Assembly: GCA_001466705.2 (NCBI GenBank)
Contig: LATX02000189.1
Coordinates: 620,001-684,000 of the forward strand
Source: Moniliophthora roreri
Lineage: Eukaryota; Basidiomycota; Agaricomycetes; Agaricales; Marasmiaceae
Length of the DNA stretch: 64,000 bases
Direction: 5' to 3'
The notes under the pieces were generated by a model that worked only from the letters and a program-made list of their open reading frames with translations, was not told the origin of the DNA and did not search any database. The position numbers were made by a program, and so were the translations under genes. Shown one piece after another: positions 11,288 through 21,682 of the stretch; positions within the stretch are counted from its first letter, which is position 1; every line of letters begins with the position of its first letter.

Positions 11288-12340
11288 ATGTCCGATGCAA
11301 CTGCCGCCACCTCTTCCTCTTCTGCTTCTAGCAGCCAGTCAGCCCGAGTCCAGAGCCCTGTTCCTACTGTGTCGGGGGAAGGACGATATGGAGAAAACAT
11401 CACATACCCGAATGGTCTCAAGCCCAACCCCTACCAGCTCCTACACCTCTTTAATTCCAAACAGTATGACGACCAAATCCGAGCTGCTGCTGATCAGCAC
11501 AACAGATTGGAACCCTGCATCAAAAGCTTGTTTTTCCTCAGGACCCAATGAAAGCTTTTCGAAAGAATCGTTGAAAGCTGCAGTCTTGAGATTGCAAACC
11601 AGGTGATGTATGCCTGCAATTACCAGTTGGGGCTCGCAGGTCCTGTCACGGTACTGTCTACATTTCCATATCATCCCCATTTGTCCATGCCTCCTTCCAC
11701 AGATCCCAGAGTGATGTCAGAATACCCTGATCCCCTCTCCTTCAGCCTCCTCAACCAACTCGGACGACGAACTGACGGGAACAGATATCCCCGTCCCGAT
11801 ATTAACAACACTCAGAGCCTCATCTCCCGACTCACTTCTGAACCCCTGGTCAATGAGACACGACTCCCTGCTGCTACCCATTCCTCCCCCGAACCCAGTG
11901 ACACCCTCGTTTATCCTGACCCCACTCCTGATCCCAACGTCAAACCTAAGATCAAGTCAATCGATCTTGCTGACTCACCTCAACCCAGATCTCCGGCCAC
12001 CATTGACCCCCGGAGTCTTCAGATGCCTGAAGCCTCAGTTCCACCGGAAGGTAGAACACATCCCCGTGGTTGGAGGGGAGGTTGTTCCCAGGGAATCAAA
12101 GGACATGGCTGAGGATGAAGAATGGGAGAATCGAATCCCCGAAAACGACGACGTCCTACTGATGCCCAGCTTGAGAAGTCTGACTCCGGCCCCAACCCCG
12201 ATGATGCAGCTTGTCGACTGTGTCTCTGCCCTTTGTGCAGATTGGAACACCATTTCGCCCGATATTGCCCACAGTACATGTGTCGCAGATGCTTCAAAAC
12301 TCAACCTGGACATACATCTAGCCACTGCCCTGAACAATGA
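11288..12340 (+). pseudogene. Extra ORF downstream of pol with two zinc knuckles
   Basis: Starts at ATG 11288, 39 bp after the pol stop, in a different frame. It begins with a Ser/Ala-rich segment, has a Pro-rich, acidic middle (PDPTPDPNVKPKIKSIDLAD) and ends with a basic patch (NPRKRRRPTD) and two adjacent Cys/His motifs: CPLCRLEHHFARYC (CX2CX4HX4C) and CRRCFKTQPGHTSSHC (CX2CX6HX4C). Premature TGA codons at 11549, 12110 and 12116 could each derive from CGA. Standard gypsy elements have no such ORF; I recall similar knuckle arrays in basidiomycete element proteins but cannot cite a family. A nucleic-acid-binding accessory role is inferred. The frame past 12338 stays plausible for about 45 codons if that TGA too was CGA. 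Confidence 0.6.
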
Positions 12341-12662
12341 AAGTCTCGCCGCATTGCGTGCCGAGGGTCTGATTTGGGCACAGACGCTATGTCGGATTAT
12401 CGCTGTTATGACGATGAGCCCTATGAAAATCTTGGAGAAGAATGCTGAGGCTCTAGTCAAAGGGTATGACAGGGACGCCCAGCTGTTATTTGTAGGGGCA
12501 GATCCCCAAAAGGTGAGGTTACTCTCTGTTGAGGAACGAGAGGCTATGGGATGGCAACCGACCTTTGATGTCCCGGCGACACCAAGGATGTGGACAGTGG
12601 ACGAAATGCCGGATACATCGTATGATTACAACACAGAACTGTATGGAGATGGAGAATCGTAG
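11853..12662 (+). CDS. Long ORF overlapping the zinc-knuckle ORF in another frame
   Basis: An uninterrupted 269-codon frame that overlaps the zinc-knuckle frame and ends TAG at 12660-12662, just before the polypurine tract. I do not recognise it. The part from about 12105 (MAEDEEWENRIPENDDVLLM) onward is acidic and protein-like, and the C-terminus DEMPDTSYDYNTELYGDGES looks coding. The amino end (before about 12050) is Pro/Leu-rich and looks like a shadow of the other frame. It may continue the upstream ORF by frameshift, or be a separately read overlapping ORF. Unlike gag and pol it has no premature stop. Confidence 0.45.
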   Translation: MRHDSLLLPIPPPNPVTPSFILTPLLIPTSNLRSSQSILLTHLNPDLRPPLTPGVFRCLKPQFHRKVEHIPVVGGEVVPRESKDMAEDEEWENRIPENDDVLLMPSLRSLTPAPTPMMQLVDCVSALCADWNTISPDIAHSTCVADASKLNLDIHLATALNNESLAALRAEGLIWAQTLCRIIAVMTMSPMKILEKNAEALVKGYDRDAQLLFVGADPQKVRLLSVEEREAMGWQPTFDVPATPRMWTVDEMPDTSYDYNTELYGDGES

Positions 12663-12691
12663 ATGATGGCAATGCGGAGTTTGCCCCTTGT

Positions 12692-12702
12692 TGAGGGGGT
12701 AG
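12692..12702 (+). other. Polypurine tract
   Basis: TGAGGGGGTAG lies directly before the 3' LTR. A short purine-rich run at this position primes plus-strand DNA synthesis in LTR elements. Confidence 0.6.
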
Positions 12703-13139
12703 TGTTATGTTTTCTTTTCTTCTTTCTATGCTTCTCATTCCATTGGACTCATCCACCTTCCCAGTCTCCTTCTTCTTCTTCCATATGCTTCCACTATCAT
12801 CAGACCCATACACCTTCCCAGTCCCCTTTTGCTTATCCCTTTGTATTACTCATATCCCGGAGATAGACTCGGGAATCTTTATGTAATCACTGGACTTACT
12901 GCTCTTACATATGTAGCAAGTACTAGAACGGTTGTAACGTATTTAAGTGCTCAAGCTGGGACTTAGAGTCTCCAGCTTGACCTGGTTAATCTTAGCTTGT
13001 GTCAACGCAATGAATGAAGGAATTCTGAACTTCAGCAGCTGCTGAACGAACTCAAACTTGAACCTGAACAACTACTTGAATGGAGGTGATACTTTGCTAA
13101 AAGTGGTTGAGTTGACATTGCTGTGCAAGTAACGTAACA
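12703..13139 (+). repeat. 3' LTR of the gypsy element
   Basis: 437 bp, same length as the 5' LTR. It begins TGTTATG (CpG lost compared with TGTTACG) and ends CGTAACA. It is followed by the target duplication CTGAA and the right part of repeat A. Confidence 0.97.
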
Positions 13140-13955
13140 CTGAATATTCCCTCTTTTAGCATCTCTGTCACTCATTTACTATTTTCTGAATTATCAGTAG
13201 ATATATTCTATAGACCATATATAAAGACAGCTAGATATGTGTATATACTCAAGTAACTCTGCCCCTTCTGATTGTGAATATATGACAAGTTTGTTTGGTA
13301 TATAATTGTGTGTGCCATTCCAGTTTTGCTTTCTCACTTCAGGCCCTGGAGATTGGTCCTGAGTGACTTCAGAGAGATAGACATCTGATAACAAGCTTGT
13401 GTTGTAAGAGATAAGAGTGACATCTTGAGTGTGTAATAGCACTTTTATAAGAGACACTTTACACCAAGAAGGAGCCTTGGGCACTTAAAGTGTGGCCTGT
13501 GTTGGGTATCAGGTTGTGACACACTTAGAGTCTTAGCAAAGGGTGTGCCTGTGCTGAGCTCTTTGTAGAAATTAGTCTAGGACCTTTTCCAGTATGCTGA
13601 GTGCTGTAGTTGTCTTAAAGAAGTCTTGAACTCTGTAGGGTCAGACTATATCGGCTACTGAGTCTTTGTATGGGACTGTAGATCTTGTGTTTGTGCTTTG
13701 TGCACTGTGTTCTTTGTGTTTTGTGTGTGTGTTTGTGAAATAAACCCATTTTAAACCTATCTATACTCTTTTGGAGGTGAACACTTCGAAGTAAAACACT
13801 ACAATAAGAGAGAATCAACCTAGCTAAGAGTTTTGTTGGCATTCTAAGTGTGGCAACTCTGATTATGCTGATCCAAACTTGCACAACAAACTGAGTTAGA
13901 CTTTTGGAGGTTATCTTTTTGGTAGTTTTCCACTAGTCATATCTTAGACAAATTA
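13140..13955 (+). repeat. Repeat A, copy 1, right part
   Basis: Continuation of the repeat broken at 4958. It runs from CTGAATATTCCC to TTAGACAAATTA, with a TATATAAAG motif and a GAAATAAACCC (poly(A)-like) motif that recur in the other copies. By hand count only two CpG occur in the 1.2 kb from 13141 to 14340. Confidence 0.85.
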
Positions 13956-14291
13956 ATATCACCTTTCCAACAAAGAAACACCTATTTTAAGATTTTCAGA
14001 GTTGGGTCCCTTTGAAAGATGTTCCCACATCAATAGATGGCTCAAGGTGATGAAAAAGAAAGTGCAGAAAGCAGGAAAATCTTTTTTACCAGGTGGTGTT
14101 TATGCTGTTCTGTTGGAAATCCCCACTATCAGCAGACCATGTGAGCAGACTTGTGTGCCTGATTCAGATCTTGCACACCTCTTGCATGAACTTGTGATGC
14201 TATCTCACTGAGCTCTATAGATACAGCAGCAATAATGTATGTCATTGCTGTTTCCCACAGACTGCACAGCAGTCTTCAGCACAAAGTGCTG

Positions 14292-14344
14292 CCCTTGCTA
14301 AGGGTAAGAACCTTTGCTTGTGAAGGGCTTACCCTTAGCAGGGG
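14292..14344. repeat. Hairpin 1 (17-bp stem)
   Basis: CCCTTGCTAAGGGTAAG (14292-14308) pairs with CTTACCCTTAGCAGGGG (14328-14344) at 16 of 17 positions. The loop contains an inner CCTT/AAGG stem. It is related to hairpin 2 by the shared core GTAAG..CCTT.GCTTG..AAGG.CTTACCC. Confidence 0.7.
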
Positions 14345-14503
14345 TAGGTTAAGGGTTAGGGACTAGGAAGTATGGTTGAGAGTAAGCTCCTTCGCTTGCA
14401 AAGGACTTACCCTCAACCAGTTAGAGCTTGTACCTTATGCTGAGTTGGTTGATTAGAGGTTCAGGGTTAGAGGTTAGGTGGTTAGGGGTTAGGTAGTTAG
14501 AGT
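14345..14503 (+). repeat. Degenerate TTAGGG-like interstitial repeats
   Basis: GGTTAAGGGTTAGGG (about 14347-14361) and, after hairpin 2, a run of GGTTAGAGGTTAGG-type units at about 14459-14503. TTAGGG is the common filamentous-fungal telomere unit. The tracts are short and impure, so this may be a subtelomeric repeat relic or chance-rich G/T sequence. Confidence 0.45.
14374..14418. repeat. Hairpin 2 (13-bp stem plus inner stem)
   Basis: GGTTGAGAGTAAG (14374-14386) pairs with CTTACCCTCAACC (14406-14418) at 12 of 13 positions, with an inner TCCTT/AAGGA stem. The two hairpins imply an ancestral palindrome close to GTAAGTCCTTCGC-TT-GCGAAGGACTTAC split across its centre. Confidence 0.7.
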
Positions 14504-14659
14504 CTGAGGATGGATATATGTTAAAAAATGCAAAGGAAGTACCTATAGATGCATAAAAATCTATGTACATGTGAGGGAAATAGTAATATCATACTGGCAA
14601 TCTCACTGTTATCTCTTATCAGTTCACAACATATCCACTCTAGCCTCTAATGAAAGTTG

Positions 14660-14900
14660 ATGTTACAGGTCCCAGGTGGTCACTGTCACAGGGGGGTAGG
14701 TTGCAACCACTGTGAGACTTGATATGACCTTGCATAAACTAGTACAGACAGTTACTTAAGTTCACATCAAGTTGCTATTGGTTATATCAGGTCACTATGG
14801 GTTACACTGAGTTCTTGAGGGTTGCAATGAGTCCCAGTTGGTTATGTTAAGTTCCAGCAGTCATATCAAGTTCTGAAGGTTACACTGAAATCTGTGAGAT
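14660..14900 (+). repeat. Degenerate minisatellite, about 22-bp period
   Basis: Imperfect units around GGTTACACTGAGTTC repeat through this stretch (GGTTATATCAGGTC, GGGTTACACTGAGTTC, GGGTTGCAATGAGTCC, GGTTATGTTAAGTTCC, AGGTTACACTGAA). A related pattern recurs near 16980-17080. Confidence 0.5.
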
Positions 14901-15176
14901 CATATACAGTCCCAAGAGCTTATGGTCAACAACCTCTGATCTAGCAGCTAGGATTAATTTAATATGAAGAGCAAGGAAACCAAGTCTATTATAATGATCT
15001 CTACATATGTACAGCCAAAGGACAAATTACACACTATGATACAGGAGCAGTCAGTCCAAATCCTGCAACAGATGACATATTGAAGCTGTGAATATATTGG
15101 ATCAGTGATAGCATGAACAGAGAATGATAATGTGACTTATCAACTGATGCATGCCCACAGCCTGACTACCTATGTA

Positions 15177-15944
15177 AGAGCCTGTTCAGATAAGATGCCA
15201 AAATTTTTGATTCTGATGTTTTGCATGTTGGAAACTGCTGGCAGCCGTTCCCACCACTATATTTCCTTATCCTCCTTTGTTATCTAGCAAAGTCCTGGTA
15301 GTTCTTTCATATCTACCTACCTATAAGCTATCTATGACATGGTGAGAATCATAAGATGTCAATTTGCTGTCAACATGAGGATACAAGGTCATGCAAAGCT
15401 CCCAATCCACTATGAAAGACATTGCCAAGTCACACAAGTTGCTGACAATAGCAGTTTTTACAGCCAACCACTCACATTATGATGACTGAAGGGATTCAGT
15501 ATACATTGAAAGAGGTCTCAAGGCCACAAGCGCTCAATCAAGCGCTCATCAGACTTCAGGCCGATGTTGTAAGTGGTGGGTCTTTGACTACTTTTAATGA
15601 GCACTCACCCTTCCCAGGCTCTAATAACATGCTGGGGAACTTATTATTGTATTTGAGGTGCTGTGAACAGCATATAGGATGTGGTTGAAAGGGTATAAAT
15701 ATTGTCTTGGTCACTTCTACATGCAGTTTGGGATTGTGGGAGATATTATTTGGGATATTGAGGGTTTAAAGAGTCTAGAGCATATATATGTATATTCTCA
15801 TTGTCATCCTGATAATTCTGAGTACAAGGGAATGTCGAAAATATGGCCAGGAACCGAATGTAAGTGGTGGGAACAGGCACCAGCAGTTTCTGACATGCGA
15901 AACACGAGAATCAAAAATTTTGGCATCTTATCTGAACAGGCTCT
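15177..15944. mobile_element. 768-bp MITE with about 80-bp terminal inverted repeats
   Basis: The left end AGAGCCTGTTCAGATAAG (from 15177) is matched in reverse complement by the right end, and the match extends over roughly 80 bp with a few mismatches, mostly C/T or G/A. No transposase frame lies inside. The flanks CTATGTAA and CTAAGAGA agree at 5 of 8 positions, which could be a decayed 8-bp hAT-type duplication, but this is weak. Confidence 0.75.
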
Positions 15945-17293
15945 CTAAGAGATTAGGTGAGATAACATGTGCATAGACACTCACAAATGACACTGTATAA
16001 TAGTAAACAAGAGCCAGACCATGTGTTGAATGCCTATATGTGCAATAGCTCAAATAAGAGGTTGCATTGAATGAATGTAGAGGCTTACTCTAGGCCATGG
16101 GGTCCATGTAATAGAGGTATTATGGATTGTTGAGGACCGGCTTCAAGCAAGGGAGATGTGTTGCAATGCTGGATAGAGAGTAGTTAGAGTAGAAGGAAAG
16201 GTCAATAATGTGTGCTACTCACCTTAATAACAGACACCATCTGCCTCAGAACCCCATTCATCTCTCAAAACCAGCACCAAACCATTACTGCAGTCCCTGA
16301 AAATGATGGGTATATAAGAGCAGAAGGTATATGAGGGGATAGTGAGCCTTACCACTTGACACATTACAACACATAGCTTAAGCCTATGACTTGTTGTCAA
16401 CCATGTGTGAAGGAGAGTGATAAGACTTGACTTACAGAATAGACTGCTGACTACACATTATAGAGAGCCAGAGAGAGAAGGATAGAACCTTAAAGTTGGC
16501 CCTAGGAATTATTGGACAATGGGCAGCAATAGGAAGAAGGCTGGAGGAGAGCCTAGGTGTTGCTGTCAGTTGCATCTAAAGACCGAGTAAAGGAATCACC
16601 TTACAGAAATGATGGCTATGCATTGTTGAGAGCCTTGGAGATGAGCCTGAGAGAAGATTGGCTGATGTTAGGGTTGGGGAGAAGAGAGGCTGTGTTGATG
16701 TTGATGGTAGTGGTTTAAAGGAAAGAAGTGGAGTTTGAAAATCAGCTGGTTATGGGAGCCTTTATTCCTCCAGTCCAAATCATCTAGTCACATGTGACTC
16801 TACATCATCTTTTTTTCCATCATCTCTTGTAGTAGTGATACCTAATAATCCTGGCCATTTCTGCCCCCCATCTTAGTCTTGATTCAACAAGGCATTGTGG
16901 TATGTTATCTTATTATTTCTCTATAGAGCTCTGCAAACTGACTCAATGTAACCACTATAGCCTGACATAGCCTCCAAAACCAGCTACACTGGGTTTCATT
17001 GGTTTTATCTGGTTACAGTAGGTTACAGCTCCAAGGAAGCTGGTTATATTGAGCTTTGCTGAGGTTATAACCTACTGGAACTCAATACATCAAATTATGG
17101 TGTGTCTTGTACTACAATAACCTGATAACATTTAGGTTCATAGTGTTATGATAGCAAGACAACCTACAAAAACCAGTCTTGACAAGTTTGATAGGGTCTC
17201 AACTCTATGTAAATTGCCAGGTCAGCTGGTAAAATTTCCAGATGTCACAGTTCAGTTTTTTGCTGATTTACAATACCCAAACCAGTGCCCCAG
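15945..17293. other. CpG-poor sequence without genes
   Basis: I see no gene, RNA or clear element end here. A GGTTATA/GGTTACA-rich stretch at about 16960-17090 resembles the degenerate array at 14.7 kb. Base composition matches the surrounding decayed repeats. Confidence 0.5.
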
Positions 17294-18958
17294 TAATATG
17301 GCAAACCTAGAAAAGACCCAATTTTATTTGTTTTACATTACTTTTGGATTAGAACACTTTAATATGATACAAGATAATAGGTAATAAGGACTAGAGCAAG
17401 CCCAGTCTGCTAGTCATTGCCTTAGAGAAGCTATGGTGCATTGGAAAGTATGAAGAGCTATATGATATGCTATACAGAGGTGTCTAAGCTGTACTTTCTG
17501 ACCTATCTATGTATCAGATCCAAAGCAGATCACTCCTGAAACCTGTAGGGAACCTAACTATGACCCAATGAACACATTGGCTAGTTAACCAAGCTCTCAA
17601 AAGTGCTATCAATGGGATTTTACTTTTATTTTAACTTTCTATGACATCTGCAAAGTGCAACATGCAGTCAAACAGTACAGAGGTACTTAGATGAGACATC
17701 AGAACAGAAAGACAACTTAGAACAGGAACAATCAAAGAACAATTATCCTCTGAAGTCAATATATGGATTAAAGTCAAAGCAGACGATCTCTTAATAAAGA
17801 GTTCAGAGGTGGCAAAACCATATGAGATAATATAATTATGTATGAAGTAACCTCAGAAGTGGGAGAATGACCTTCACAGGCATATCTCCACATAGTAGAC
17901 AGATACAATAAGACATATGAAGAATATCTAATGCATAAGAAGTCCTAACTAAGACTGAGAATGCATAGTCAAAGGAGATAGGAACAGTAACAGTGTGTTC
18001 TGACCTCAGAATCTTTGGCATCTAGGTCTCTGCCAAAGTGCAGATGCTAGAAAGAGAAATGCTATAAGGAAACAGAAAGGATACACCCATCTGCTTATAG
18101 ATACCTAAATTAGAAAAAGAGAAAATACAAATTATGGAGTCCAGACCACCTGGAGAAGTAGATACCTGTGTGGATATGGTTGGATACCCTAGTGGCCAGA
18201 CTCTGTGACATCTGAATATTCCCTCTTTTAGCATCTCAGTCACTCATTTGTTATTTCCTACATTATTGGACATTATTTATATTTTTCTGTAGATATATTC
18301 CATGGACTGTATATAAGGACAGCTAGATATTTGTATATACTCAAGTAACTCTGCCCCCTCTGATTGTGAATACATGACAAGTTTGTTTGGTGTATAATTG
18401 CATATGCCATTCCAGTTTTGCTTCCTCACTTCAGGCCCTGGAGATTGGTCCTGAGTGATTCCAGAGAGATAGAAATCTGATAATGAACTTGTGTCATAAG
18501 AGACAAGAAATAACATCTTGAGTGCCTTGTAGCACTTTTCTAAGAGACACTTTACACTAAGAAGGAGCCTTGGGCACTTGAAGTGTGGCCTGTGTTGGGT
18601 ATTAGGTTGTGACACACTTAGAGTCTTAGCAAAGAGTGTGCCTATGCTGAGCTCTTTGTAGAAATTGGTCTAGGACTTTTTCCAGTACACTGTGTACTGT
18701 AGTTGTCTTAAGCTCCATAGGGTCAGACTATATCAGCTACCAAGTCTTTGTATGGGACTGTAGGTCTTGTGTTTGTGCTTTGTGCACTGTGTTCTTTGTG
18801 TTTTGTGTGTGTGTTGTGAAATAAACCCATTTTAAAACCAATCTATACTCCTTTGGAGGTGAACACTATGAAGTAGAGCACTTCAATAAGAGAGAATCAA
18901 CCTAGCTAAGAGTTTTGTTGGCATTCTAAGTGCAGCAACCCTGATCATGTTGATCCAC
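17294..18958 (+). repeat. Repeat A, copy 2, left part
   Basis: Starts TAATATGGCAAACC and follows copies 1 and 3 to GATCCAC, where it is interrupted by the B complex; it resumes at 24465. It lacks the gypsy insertion, so the empty site CATCTGAATATTCCC (about 18213) can be read directly. Confidence 0.85.
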
Positions 18959-19184
18959 TGATATGCATAACTTTTACCTTTTGTTTCACATGCAAATAGA
19001 GAATATTTTGCACTTTTATGGTTGAAAATGAAATATATAAGGGAATTGAGGACTAGTGTGAGCCCTGAGCAGCTAGTCAAAGCAAGTAGTAGAAAAGGAT
19101 ACAAAATATTAGCAGAGTAATGGTTGATGGTAGGCCATACAAGGGAATTGAGGACTAGTGTGAGCCCTGAGCAGCTAGTCNACA

Positions 19185-19550
19185 TGTTCCATTAATCTCT
19201 GCTTTGTACATCTTATAGCATGTTTATCTTGTAGCAATGTCATGGTCATGGTCCTCATGTATCACACATGTTCCCTGCTTATGCCTCTCCCTTTAGTATA
19301 TAAACTGTTGTATTTTACCAGTATATCCCAAGTGGAAAATTAATGTTGTTCTACACTCTCCTCTTCTCTCCTCTACTCCACTCTCGATCTCGCTTGTGCA
19401 GAGACCCTTCATCTTGGCCAAGCTCCGTAGTTCAGTAGTGCTGTTGCCAATAGCTTCAGTGAACCCGTCTCCCTTGTACAGTGACCCTTGTACAGCACTC
19501 TTCTTGCCATTCAGCTGTACTCATCCTTGTGTCTTTGCATAGTCCTAACA
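19185..19550 (+). repeat. Solo-LTR-like segment inside repeat B
   Basis: The 366-bp segment begins TGTTCC and ends CTAACA, contains a TATATAAAC box (about 19298), a pyrimidine-rich stretch and a CG-containing 5'-leader-like region. It interrupts the left B copy. A target duplication cannot be read because an N at 19181 lies 4 bp to its left. Assignment as a solo LTR is inference. Confidence 0.4.
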
Positions 19551-21154
19551 GAAATGACATACACAAGGGAATTGAGGACTAGTGTGAGCCCTGAGCAGCT
19601 AGTCAAAGCAAGTAGTAGAGAAGGATACAAAATATTAGCAGAGTAATGGTTGATGGTAGGCCATACAAGGGTACCCAACCACTGCTAGTATGAAGATAAA
19701 CAGCGAATCTGAACACAGAGGAGCATTCTGAAACCTGTAGGGAAACACACCACATCACACCTCTCTATCGAAAGCATACCAAAGGGAATATTTTCACTTT
19801 TAACAATATTTTCAATCCATACCCAACTTGAAGGAGGAATAAAAGCCTTCAATGATACATCAATGAGAATATTACCAAGAAACAGATATGAAACAGAGAA
19901 TGTCAAATTATTGGTGGGGGATACTTGAGATACCAATAATCAAATTAGATGAATGAAATAGATGATCAGTTACTGGAAAGGTACCTGTATCATGGAAAGC
20001 GGAAGACAAAGCTGTATGACAAGAGATAGCATGGCTGGGCTTATGCATACACTTTAGAGGAGAAAATGGAAGCATATTACACATCCACAGAGCAGATGAC
20101 AATAGACAGAGAAGGAAGGAACCATGCAGAGTGGCATGGAAGTATAATATTTTCAAATGGAGTTGGAAGGAGAGCCATTTGATAGAGGAAATTGCAAACG
20201 ATTAGTGTCAGGAGACTGCACAATCGTCATAGAAAAAGAACAAAAGAGATTATGGCTACAAAGCCTGACTACAATTGGACACTGTGATATAGAAATTACC
20301 AAACACAGCTCAGTTTATATAATATTTAGCACCTGACTTGGTTTTATTTGTATGTGTGACAGATATATTAGATTATTTATATTGTAGGGTATATAAGGGG
20401 ACATGTTTTGTAGGTGGAAGGCAGGAGAGATACTGCCCACCAATTACCAGAGTGTATGATGTTGTTGTTCAGGTAGAAGAGCTACCAGCAATCAGTATTT
20501 TTTAACCACTTCGGGCTCTAGCTTATTTAGTTGTGCAAGAGGCGCAGGCTAGTTGAGACCTGAGATTGTATCCCAAACCAGAGATATAAATAAAAGTTAG
20601 GAAGAGCTTAGTTTTTAATGCAAGAGGCATGTTTTCTGATAAGAAGAATATTGTATCAGTTTACCAAGAGGGTAGCTGACATGCATCAGTATAGTCTGGT
20701 GTTTCGATGTGAATCAGAGAGGGTTTCAGGCTAGCAGTGTCTAGAAGATTTGTCCTCTTGAGAATTGTTGCAGAACATAGCTAAGAGGGCTATATTCAGG
20801 TACAAGAGGTACCTTTATTCTCACTTAGAAGAAGTTTATTCTTTGGGCAGTTTCTGGTCAAAATCTATACCAGTATTTGCTTTCAAAGTGATAATAAAAC
20901 CACAAAACTAATAAATATTATACAAAACAAACACCAATCTCAATCTGAGAAGTTGTTTTGAAGGCATTCATCTCTGAACTACTGAGTGAGACATTGAGAA
21001 TTATTCTTGATGTTGTGGTAACAGTGAACCACGCCGAACCAACTCGCACACAAAACTGAGAATCAAGAACTTATATTATACCTTTTTTGGGGGTATTTTG
21101 GCACCACAGGCCTCATGTTTTTATAGTAGAGGCATAGGTTTTTGAGCATCTTCA

Positions 21155-21625
21155 TTGGCTTCTGGGAATTCCCGTACCATGGCCTGAATTTGGACCAAGG
21201 CTTCTTTTGAGGTTGGCTTCTTCCTCTCTCCTTCTCTTGGTTTTCCCTTCTGAGGGCAATCTCGTGACATATGTCCTGTTTTGGCGCATCAGAAGCATCT
21301 TCCTTTGGCCATGTACTTCTTCCTTTCTTCATCAGTAAGTCTCCCATTATTTACTTTATTGATGGATATCTCGTCCTTCTTCTTTTCCTTGGCCATTTGG
21401 AACCTTCGTGGTTTTTGTACGGCCCTGGCATATTTGAATTGCTCATCGTATCTGATGGCTGCTTCGTACCACCCTTTGAGGTTGGTAGGTCATCCCTGGG
21501 GCTGGTTCAAAATTTTGTCTGATAGGGAGAAGGGGAGTCCTTTGCAGAAAATGTGGATCAACGCCTGATCGTCATATCCTGATTCATCAGCAGCAACGCA
21601 GAACTCGTTTACGTAGTTGTTGGCC
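21155..21625 (-). pseudogene. gag relic with zinc knuckle
   Basis: Minus-strand fragment of a different gypsy Gag. From the N at 21626 it reads NYVNEFCVAADESGYDDQAL, then KGWYEAAIRYDEQFKYA, KYMAKGRCF-CAKTGHMSRDC (a CCHC knuckle) and KPTSKEALVQIQAMVREFPEA. It is similar to, but clearly diverged from, the gag at 7 kb. Two in-frame TGA codons (21289-21291, inside the knuckle, and 21490-21492) sit where Arg CGA is expected. No protease or polymerase follows; the frame runs straight into the end of a B copy. Confidence 0.75.
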
Positions 21626-21682
21626 NGAAGGAAGAATAAAAGCCTTCAATGATACACATATGAGAATATTATTGAGAAACAG

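Larger units (their letters stand above)
4954..13144 (+). mobile_element. Complete Ty3/gypsy chromovirus inserted in repeat A
   Basis: The LTR retrotransposon itself spans 4959-13139, flanked by the 5-bp target duplication CTGAA (4954-4958 and 13140-13144). Its 437-bp LTRs begin TGTTACG or TGTTATG and end CGTAACA. Inside, in order: self-complementary primer-binding site, gag with a CCHC knuckle, a -1 frameshift signal, pol (protease, reverse transcriptase, RNase H, integrase, chromodomain), an extra zinc-knuckle ORF with an overlapping frame, and a polypurine tract. About 949 bp of gag appears twice around the N at 6416; removing it gives about 7.2 kb. Gag and pol carry premature stops, so the copy is inactive, but the LTRs differ at only 7 of 437 positions, so it is young. 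Confidence 0.95.
13956..15176. other. CpG-poor repeat relics, no gene
   Basis: No functional gene. It holds the decayed copy of the 2.8-kb reading frame (about 14000-14215, plus strand), two related hairpins, telomere-like tracts and a degenerate tandem array, listed separately. The rest is AT-rich with short broken frames. Confidence 0.6.

Noticed and set aside
16940..17090. Second telomere- or satellite-like array
   Set aside because: Only a loose GGTTAC pattern without a stable period.
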